A DNA stretch of 10,273 nt from contig DZCT01000167.1 in NCBI GenBank assembly GCA_022736535.1, positions 1-10,273 on the forward strand. The letters are read 5' to 3'. The DNA comes from Desulfatirhabdium butyrativorans. Lineage in GTDB: Bacteria > Desulfobacterota > Desulfobacteria > Desulfobacterales > JAIFKL01. The translations under genes were made by a program, and so were the position numbers. Below the pieces are notes generated by a model, which worked only from the letters and a program-made list of their open reading frames with translations, made no database searches and was not told the origin of the DNA. Below are positions 1-4,229 of this stretch, piece by piece; position 1 is the stretch's first letter; each line of letters begins with the position of its first letter.

Positions 1-244
1 CACCGTTCAAGTCTAAGCGTATCAATACAAATACTTTACGTCCTCGTGTTTGGTACTTAGATTTCAGAGCAATCTTTCCTTTCCAAATATCTAATAAAAA
101 CTCTTCTTTTTCATCTATGGACAGCAATCGAATCGTTATTTCTCCAATATCCGGATAGATATAACGCTTTTGTTCATTTTGATGGTATTTCGGCATATTG
201 ATGAGCTTGTCAGCTTCCGATTGGGTTAAATCGCTATTTGACAT
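1..244 (-). CDS. DUF6978-like hypothetical protein, 5' part (runs off the left edge)
   Basis: This is an open reading frame on the minus strand from ATG at 244-242 to the window edge, giving 81 codons without a stop. It begins MSNSDLTQSEADKLINMPK and continues with YPDIGEITIRLLS, EEFLLDIWKGKIALKSKYQ and RKVFVLIRLDLNG. The pattern of an 'L(S/T)Q.EAD.LI.M.K' start, a 'YP..G..I.I.L.S.D.+E.FLLD' block and 'Y Q.R.R.V.VL.RLD..G' matches my memory of the N-terminal half of the DUF6978 family (usually about 150 residues). Those proteins go on to a 'HLHLYREGYGDKWA'-like block that would lie outside the window. No function is known to me. A purine-rich GGAAT lies about 6 bases before the ATG. The 182-bp leader to the next gene is AT-rich near the start codon and could hold its promoter. 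Family assignment is from memory of the pattern. Confidence 0.7.
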   Translation of the reverse strand, partial: MSNSDLTQSEADKLINMPKYHQNEQKRYIYPDIGEITIRLLSIDEKEEFLLDIWKGKIALKSKYQTRGRKVFVLIRLDLNG

Positions 245-332
245 TTATATTCCATTTGAATTTCAGTGCTTTTTTAATACGATTTCGCTATTAAAAATAT
301 ATTAATAATTTTAACATGGATATACATGATGC

Positions 333-380
333 ACAGGATATTTGATTCCTTACATCCTGTTTATCCTGTTCATCCCTGTT
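333..380. repeat. Imperfect 9-bp tandem repeat with inverted arm
   Basis: Three imperfect 9-mers, ATCCTGTTT, ATCCTGTTC and ATCCCTGTT, run from 354 to 380. ACAGGAT at 333-339 is the reverse complement of ATCCTGT at 354-360, so the block can also fold as a hairpin with a 14-nt loop. ATCCTGTT-type strings are a common intergenic repeat in several bacterial groups. It lies in the 182-bp gap between the amidohydrolase gene and the DUF6978-like gene. Confidence 0.5.
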
Positions 381-407
381 AATTTTCAACGGCGATTCGG
401 TATGAGT

Positions 408-438
408 GTGCGAAAAAGCGCTACGCTTATTTTCGCAC
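408..438. repeat. Hairpin repeat overlapping the 3' end of the amidohydrolase gene
   Basis: GTGCGAAAA (408-416) pairs perfectly with TTTTCGCAC (430-438). Inside it, AGCG (417-420) pairs with CGCT (424-427). The outer arm is flanked by CTCCGGA (439-445), the same flank seen at 4160-4166 and around 6634-6641, so this is one member of a dispersed family. No T-run follows on the minus strand, so it does not look like a standard intrinsic terminator. The stop codon of the amidohydrolase gene (427-429) lies inside the hairpin. Confidence 0.6.
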
Positions 439-1386
439 TCCGGATTTGCCGAAGAGCGCCGATGCGTTTGTCTCTTCCACCATCTGCCGTGTTGTCTCAT
501 CAAAGATATGATAGTCGCTGTAAGCTTCCCGGATTTCTTCTGTCACCAGCGAAGCCGGCGCAAAGGGAAAATCGCTGCCCAGTAAAATATGCGAAGGCTC
601 GACAAATTTCTGAAGACAAGCCATCGTGTAGGGCGAACAGGAAAGTGCGGTGTCGTAATAAAAGCGTTTGAGATACGCGATGGGACCCAGCGGCGCATTT
701 TTCCGCACTCCCGGATAATGCTCAATCCGCATGGCAACGTAAGGGACCGTCCCCCCCGCGTGCGCCAGTATCCAGCGTATATCCGGATAACGCTCCATCG
801 TGCCGGTAAGGACCAGATTGACTGCCGCCCGAGTCGTATCAAAGACAAATTCGACAATGGGAACAGGCGTTTCAAGTTTCAGTTCCCGTGAACTCGGATG
901 AATGTTGGGATGGACCGAGACTGCCGCCTTGCGAGTGTTCAGCTCGCTCATCAGTTCGTCAAAGTCCGGGTCTCCCAGAAAACGGCCGCCCGAACTTGCC
1001 AGCAAGCCCACGCCGTCGGCTTTCAGCGTATCCAGCGCGTACACGGCTTCTTTGACTGCCGCCGCTGCGACCGGCATGGGCATGACCGCAAAAAAACCGA
1101 AACGATCCGGATAATCGCTTTTCACACGGGCGGCATTTTCATTGCACTGCCGCGCCAGTTCAGCCGCAAAGGCAGCGTCGCCGAAAAACACGCCCGGCGT
1201 TGAAACAGACAGGATTGCCTTTCTGATGCGGTTCTGCTCCATGAAATCAAGCGAAATCTGCGGCGACCACTCCGGAAAATTGAATCCGATTGTCTTCCTG
1301 ATGCCCACTCTGTCGAGCGCGGCGAGATATTCACGCGTGACAATATGATGATGCACGTCAATACGATACGACTTTTCAGATGTCAT
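427..1386 (-). CDS. Amidohydrolase-2 family metal-dependent hydrolase/decarboxylase (6-methylsalicylate decarboxylase-like)
   Basis: This 319-residue protein is a TIM-barrel member of the amidohydrolase-2/ACMSD superfamily. Metal-site signatures are in order: DVHHHI with H12 and H14 of the HxH motif, SVHPN with H159, LAHAGG with H209, and LGSDFPFA with D272. The body, including PEWSPQISLDFM, LSVSTPGVFFGDAA, RFGFFAVMPMP and EFVFDTTRAAVNL, resembles the PatG-type 6-methylsalicylate decarboxylases, which remove a carboxyl group from an aromatic acid using a divalent metal. Length is normal and no signal peptide is visible, so it is probably cytoplasmic. ATG at 1386 has AAAGGA about ten bases upstream. 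The last residues, SGVRK, and the TAA stop are encoded by a hairpin repeat, so the native C-terminus may have been altered. It lies downstream of a PKS gene on the same strand; acting on a polyketide acid is possible but inferred. Family is secure, substrate is not. Confidence 0.88.
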   Translation of the reverse strand: MTSEKSYRIDVHHHIVTREYLAALDRVGIRKTIGFNFPEWSPQISLDFMEQNRIRKAILSVSTPGVFFGDAAFAAELARQCNENAARVKSDYPDRFGFFAVMPMPVAAAAVKEAVYALDTLKADGVGLLASSGGRFLGDPDFDELMSELNTRKAAVSVHPNIHPSSRELKLETPVPIVEFVFDTTRAAVNLVLTGTMERYPDIRWILAHAGGTVPYVAMRIEHYPGVRKNAPLGPIAYLKRFYYDTALSCSPYTMACLQKFVEPSHILLGSDFPFAPASLVTEEIREAYSDYHIFDETTRQMVEETNASALFGKSGVRK

Positions 1387-1415
1387 GATGTTTTTTTCCT
1401 TTCAGATAATGAATG

Positions 1416-1445
1416 GTAAGGTGGGCAGCAAGCTGCCCACCCTAC
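1416..1445. repeat. GTAGGGTGGGC palindrome, copy 1
   Basis: GGTGGGCAGC (1420-1429) and GCTGCCCACC (1432-1441) form a perfect 10-bp stem with an AA loop. Outer bases GTA (1416-1418) and TAC (1443-1445) also pair, leaving one A:C mismatch at 1419/1442. This is the same element as at 1841-1870 and 4200-4229. Its right edge supplies the stop codon of the truncated vapC frame. Confidence 0.9.
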
Positions 1446-1510
1446 AATTCTCCTTCTCTCTCAAGCTGATGAAGGCTGACATGATCGGTGTCCAATATAT
1501 ACCGGGTCAT
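1442..1510 (-). pseudogene. vapC: VapC-type PIN-domain toxin, N-terminal fragment of 22 codons
   Basis: The minus strand reads MTRYILDTDHVSLHQ followed by seven more residues and TAG at 1444-1442. The opening is the first strand and helix of a PIN-domain ribonuclease. 'YLLDTDHISLLQ' is the usual start of VapC tRNA endonucleases, and the D of LDTD is the first of the acidic metal ligands. Intact VapC proteins are about 130-150 residues, so only the first sixth remains. The ATG (1510-1508) overlaps the TGA of the upstream antitoxin (1509-1507), the ATGA coupling typical of toxin-antitoxin operons. The frame ends inside the GTAGGGTGGGC palindrome, whose TGTAGGG edge supplies the stop. No later PIN motifs appear before the amidohydrolase start 55 bp downstream. 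The peptide cannot be a nuclease. Confidence 0.75.
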
Positions 1511-1812
1511 TTTAAAGATTCATCCTTATCAACTTCCTTACGATAAGCTTCTATTTCAGCCTGCAAATCTTCAAATCCGAGATCATCTTTGAAGCAGCCG
1601 AATTTTTCAATCCAGGGATTGACGACCGAATTGTGCAAGGGAACTTCCACCTGAATCAGTTCTATTTCTTTTGTCAGATAGTCAAGCAAATGTACCTTAA
1701 TCAGATCAATTGCTTTTTCACGGGAATTTTCTTCGACAACAACATCAGGATAATCTTTGGCGACCGCAATATATCTGCCTGCTTTTTTTCGTAAAATAAC
1801 ATCGCAGATCAT
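1507..1812 (-). CDS. HicB-like antitoxin, partner of the truncated VapC
   Basis: This 101-residue protein starts MICDVILRKKAGRYIAVAKD and continues YPDVVVEENSREKAIDLIKVHLLDYL. That is the strand-strand-helix pattern of HicB-type domains: a short beta hairpin, a V.GDT-like turn replaced here by VEENSREKA, then an amphipathic helix. Residues from about 60 (IQVEVPL) to 98 form a tail, NPWIEKFGCFKDDLGFEDL with an acidic EIEAYRKEVDKDE end, of the kind that in many antitoxins wraps the PIN toxin. The start codon has AAGGAG six bases upstream. The gene overlaps the vapC fragment by 4 bp, so the two were one translationally coupled operon. With the toxin cut away it is an orphan antitoxin. It might still repress its own promoter, but no separate DNA-binding domain is visible. 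Role is inferred from pattern and overlap. Confidence 0.75.
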   Translation of the reverse strand: MICDVILRKKAGRYIAVAKDYPDVVVEENSREKAIDLIKVHLLDYLTKEIELIQVEVPLHNSVVNPWIEKFGCFKDDLGFEDLQAEIEAYRKEVDKDESLK

Positions 1813-1840
1813 ATTTTTCTCCTTTTGCTTTCATTTTTCA

Positions 1841-1870
1841 GCAGGGTGGGCAGCAAGCTGCCCACCCTAC
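1841..1870. repeat. GTAGGGTGGGC palindrome, copy 2
   Basis: GGGTGGGCAGC (1844-1854) and GCTGCCCACCC (1857-1867) form a perfect 11-bp stem around an AA loop. The outer positions pair except 1842/1869. It lies in the 66-bp gap between the radical SAM gene and the antitoxin gene, 8 bp past the radical SAM stop codon. Confidence 0.9.
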
Positions 1871-1878
1871 ACAAACAA

Positions 1879-3531
1879 CTACCTGCGAAGATTAATCCCT
1901 GCTTTCCTGAAGTATTCTCTAAAATGAGGCTCTGTTTTCTCAAGGGTTTCTGCGGCTTTTGCAAACCACATTTCACTTTTCTGCGGGTCTTTCAATTCCC
2001 GATACGCGGCTCCCAGTCCGTACATTGCCGGCGCATTGTCTGTTTTGATGGACAGCATGTATTCAAAATCACGGATAGCCATCCGGGGTCTGAGTTTGAT
2101 ATTGCGATTCTCAAAGTAGTTCAGTATGACATCCGCTTCAGCGCTTTTTTCATCAATATATTCATAACCGGGGCTTCTGAGTCTCAGGTCTGTCCGGGGT
2201 CCCTCCTCCGGGGTGAAGACAAAATCACGGACATATCCGGCATCCACACATTCACGGTACAGCACGGAGCCGGGGTAAGGCGTGAAAGGAAAAATATAAA
2301 CCCAGTCCGGAGCCAATTTTCGGGCATAAGCAATGTTTATATCAATATTTTCCTCAGGTTCAAAAGGAAAACCGGTTATCAGAAAAATGCAGACCCACGC
2401 GTCGTCAAACTTCCTTATGGAACTGATGACCGGATAAACATCCTCAACGCTGTGATTTTTCCTGATTTTTCTGAGGGTTTCATTGCTGCCGGACTCGCAG
2501 GGAAGTTTGAACCATTTATGACCGCTTTCATAAAGCAGATTCACGGTCTCGTCATCCAGCATCCGTATCGGAATGCCTTCAAGCACATGCCATAAGATGC
2601 CGGGCATTCTGCGGCGGATTTCTTCAGCCAATTCCACCAGCCCGGGCCGCTCTGCCGATATGCAGTCCTCGTTGAAAATAAATATATTTGCCCCGTATCT
2701 GTCTTGCAGACGCTGCATTTCATCCACCATCAGCGCGGGATTTTTTTGCCGGAACCCGCCGTTTGCGAATAAATTTCTCCCGCAGCAGAACGTACAGACA
2801 CCGGGGCACCCTCTTGAATTGTTGACAATCATCCAGAGGTCTTTTTCCGCGTCAATAAAGCGGTGAGGCGTGGAGCGTCCGTATCGGGTATGAAATCGGA
2901 GGTCGAAATTCGAGCGGTCGCAGTCCGGCGCGGCGTCAAGGTCAATCGGCTCATGAGCGGCGGTTTTGACGACATGCCCTGCCTCATCTCTGTAAGCAAT
3001 TCCTTTTACTGTTTTTAAATCTGCTTTCTCATTAATGGCACGGATCAGGTCCGCGACAACAGCCTCGCCTTCTGAGAATCCGACAAAATCAATATTCGGG
3101 TCTTTGAGAACCTCTTTATATGAAGTATGCGGATAAAGATTGCCCGTGATGGTAAGGATGCCGGGATCGCTTTCCTTCACAACGGCTGCGGTTTTATGCC
3201 CTGCCTCAGCCATGACATGAGATATGATCTGAATGCCGACCATATCCGGTTTGAATTGCGATAACTTATTTCTCAAGGTATCCCAGAGATATTCCGTTGT
3301 CACACCTTTCATATCCAAAGAGATTTTATAGCCCAATGTGTCGGCGTCATACACTTCGATCTCGATATCGGGCATCATTTTTTTTATATATGCAGATATA
3401 TAGCCCAGCCCCATCGGCGGTATGCCGTGAAAGTCTCTGTCATAGGCATAGATCGTTTCATGCACTTTCAGCCCGAAGGGACTGATGAGCAGCACTTTTC
3501 TGATGTTTCTGTCAAAGCCGCAATGATTCAT
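1879..3531 (-). CDS. B12-binding domain radical SAM protein
   Basis: This 550-residue protein has the usual class B architecture. Residues 12-165 form a Rossmann-like cobalamin-binding region: KVLLISPFG, GIPPMGLGYISAYI, EVYDADTLG, KPDMVGIQIISH, and DFVGFSEGEAVV. No clear DxHxxG is seen, as is common in this class. Residues about 233-435 are the radical SAM barrel, with the 4Fe-4S ligands C242, C246 and C249 in GCPGVCTFC, the CESGSNETLRKIRKNH segment typical of SAM binding, and GFPFEPEENI. Residues 485-550 form a helical, TPR-like tail (APAMYGLGAAYRELKDP). Relatives perform C-methylations, cyclisations and other radical chemistry; substrate cannot be read from sequence. Start choice is supported by AAGGAG seven bases upstream. 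It lies two genes downstream of the PKS on the same strand, so tailoring of the polyketide is plausible but inferred. A cytoplasmic location is expected. Confidence 0.92.
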   Translation of the reverse strand: MNHCGFDRNIRKVLLISPFGLKVHETIYAYDRDFHGIPPMGLGYISAYIKKMMPDIEIEVYDADTLGYKISLDMKGVTTEYLWDTLRNKLSQFKPDMVGIQIISHVMAEAGHKTAAVVKESDPGILTITGNLYPHTSYKEVLKDPNIDFVGFSEGEAVVADLIRAINEKADLKTVKGIAYRDEAGHVVKTAAHEPIDLDAAPDCDRSNFDLRFHTRYGRSTPHRFIDAEKDLWMIVNNSRGCPGVCTFCCGRNLFANGGFRQKNPALMVDEMQRLQDRYGANIFIFNEDCISAERPGLVELAEEIRRRMPGILWHVLEGIPIRMLDDETVNLLYESGHKWFKLPCESGSNETLRKIRKNHSVEDVYPVISSIRKFDDAWVCIFLITGFPFEPEENIDINIAYARKLAPDWVYIFPFTPYPGSVLYRECVDAGYVRDFVFTPEEGPRTDLRLRSPGYEYIDEKSAEADVILNYFENRNIKLRPRMAIRDFEYMLSIKTDNAPAMYGLGAAYRELKDPQKSEMWFAKAAETLEKTEPHFREYFRKAGINLRR

Positions 3532-3537
3532 TATGTT

Positions 3538-3552
3538 CTCCTTTTCAAAAGG
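3538..3552 (-). promoter_or_regulatory. Ribosome binding site of the radical SAM gene within a small palindrome
   Basis: On the minus strand the sequence is CCTTTTGAAAAGGAG followed by AACATA and ATG. AAGGAG is a strong Shine-Dalgarno site at seven bases spacing and fixes the start at 3531. CCTTT and AAAGG can pair around a TGA loop and would bury part of the site. The stem is short and weak, so control by folding is only a possibility. Confidence 0.4.
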
Positions 3553-3587
3553 TTATTCTCATTTTTTTTGAGATGTTTCAAAACTAA

Positions 3588-3609
3588 GGTGGGCAGCTTG
3601 GCACCCGCC
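3588..3609. repeat. GTAGGGTGGGC palindrome, degenerate copy
   Basis: GGTGGGCAGC (3588-3597) is intact, but the second arm is decayed to TTGGCACCCGCC rather than AAGCTGCCCACC. It lies in the 100-bp gap between the 147-residue gene and the radical SAM gene, matching the placement of the intact copies. Confidence 0.65.
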
Positions 3610-3631
3610 ATACAGAAATTCAGCAGCGGAT

Positions 3632-4075
3632 TCAGATTCGCATTTCATCTGTTTTGTCAGCCATGATGACAAGTGCTTTCGCCAATTTTCTGGCTTCTTC
3701 CCCTGATAATCTGACTGTATCTCCGGAATCCGCAACCGTTTTTATAAAAAAACCTGTCTCAGACTCTATCCATAAAAGAATTTCGCCGTGATTCAGTTTT
3801 ATGGAGATATCATGTTTTATTTTATTAATTTTTTCAATAAGTTCACTGACAATTTCAAGAGAATCCTCAAATACCCTCTCACTTGTGAACTGTATCATAT
3901 CTAAGCGACCTTCAACTGACTGAAGAAAATTTCTCAATTCTTTTTCCTCAATATGTGTAATCGCCTGAGAAGCCTTCCAGACAGCAGTTTTCAGTTCATT
4001 AATATCTGACAGACGATTCTGATATTTTTCGCAATCATTGTAAAGCATTGTTAATATATTATTATAGATTGTCAT
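3632..4075 (-). CDS. Hypothetical protein, 147 residues, helical with a short C-terminal module
   Basis: I do not recognise this protein. ATG at 4075 follows AGGGGAG about nine bases upstream, a good ribosome binding site, and the codons run cleanly to TGA. Residues about 10-95 look almost wholly helical and charged (ELKTAVWKASQAI, EEKELRNFLQSVEGRLDMIQF, EDSLEIVSELIEKINKIKHD), suggesting a helical bundle or coiled coil. Residues 96-125 look like beta strands (GEILLWIESETGFFIKTV, DTVRLS) and lead into a final helix, GEEARKLAKALVIMADK. There is no signal peptide, membrane segment or catalytic motif. The gene sits between the PKS and the radical SAM gene on the same strand, 150 bp and 100 bp away, and palindromic repeats lie in both gaps. 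A small regulatory or antitoxin-like protein is possible, but nothing here proves it. Confidence 0.75.
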   Translation of the reverse strand: MTIYNNILTMLYNDCEKYQNRLSDINELKTAVWKASQAITHIEEKELRNFLQSVEGRLDMIQFTSERVFEDSLEIVSELIEKINKIKHDISIKLNHGEILLWIESETGFFIKTVADSGDTVRLSGEEARKLAKALVIMADKTDEMRI

Positions 4076-4116
4076 GTTATGATTCTCCCCTGAACGGGTT
4101 GGCAGTAATCACTATC

Positions 4117-4135
4117 CTGCCGTTTTGTCCGGCAG
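4117..4135. repeat. Small inverted repeat in the leader of the 147-residue gene
   Basis: CTGCCG (4117-4122) and CGGCAG (4130-4135) form a 6-bp GC-rich stem with a 7-nt loop, TTTTGTC. It lies 42 bp upstream of the start codon at 4075. No T-run follows on either strand, so a terminator is unlikely. Confidence 0.4.
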
Positions 4136-4138
4136 CTC

Positions 4139-4166
4139 TGCAAAAATAAAATTTTTGCACTCCGGA
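4139..4166. repeat. AT-rich hairpin with CTCCGGA flank
   Basis: TGCAAAAAT (4139-4147) and ATTTTTGCA (4151-4159) form a perfect 9-bp stem with a 3-nt loop, followed by CTCCGGA (4160-4166). The layout is the same as at 6634-6663 (9-bp stem TGCTAAAAT/ATTTTAGCA, 3-nt loop, CTCCGGAG flank) and close to that at 408-445. The stem sequence varies while its pairing is kept, which points to a folded family rather than simple copying. Confidence 0.65.
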
Positions 4167-4199
4167 TTCAGCGCCGACTGTCAGAATTAAATTAACTCG

Positions 4200-4229
4200 G
4201 TAGGGTGGGCAGCAAGCTGCCCACCCTAC
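4200..4229. repeat. GTAGGGTGGGC palindrome, copy 3 (perfect)
   Basis: GTAGGGTGGGCAGC (4200-4213) and GCTGCCCACCCTAC (4216-4229) form a perfect 14-bp stem with an AA loop, the best copy in the window. The PKS stop codon TAG (4228-4226) lies inside the right arm. Confidence 0.95.

Noticed and set aside
245..426. Promoter for the DUF6978-like gene
   Set aside because: The region next to the start codon is AT-rich with TATATT- and TTAAAA-like strings, but no pair with proper spacing stands out enough to annotate.
408..438. Intrinsic terminator of the amidohydrolase gene
   Set aside because: The stem is long but mostly A/T next to the loop, and no T-run follows on the minus strand. It fits better as a member of the dispersed hairpin family.
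1825..2595. 256-residue open frame on the plus strand
   Set aside because: It is the antisense shadow of the radical SAM gene, whose frame carries the CxxxCxxC and B12-domain motifs. The plus frame shows no domain pattern and has no supported start.
3556..3575. TCTCATTTTTTTTGAGA as a terminator between the 147-residue and radical SAM genes
   Set aside because: The stem is only about 5 bp, AT-rich and holds the T-run in its loop, so it does not resemble a working terminator.
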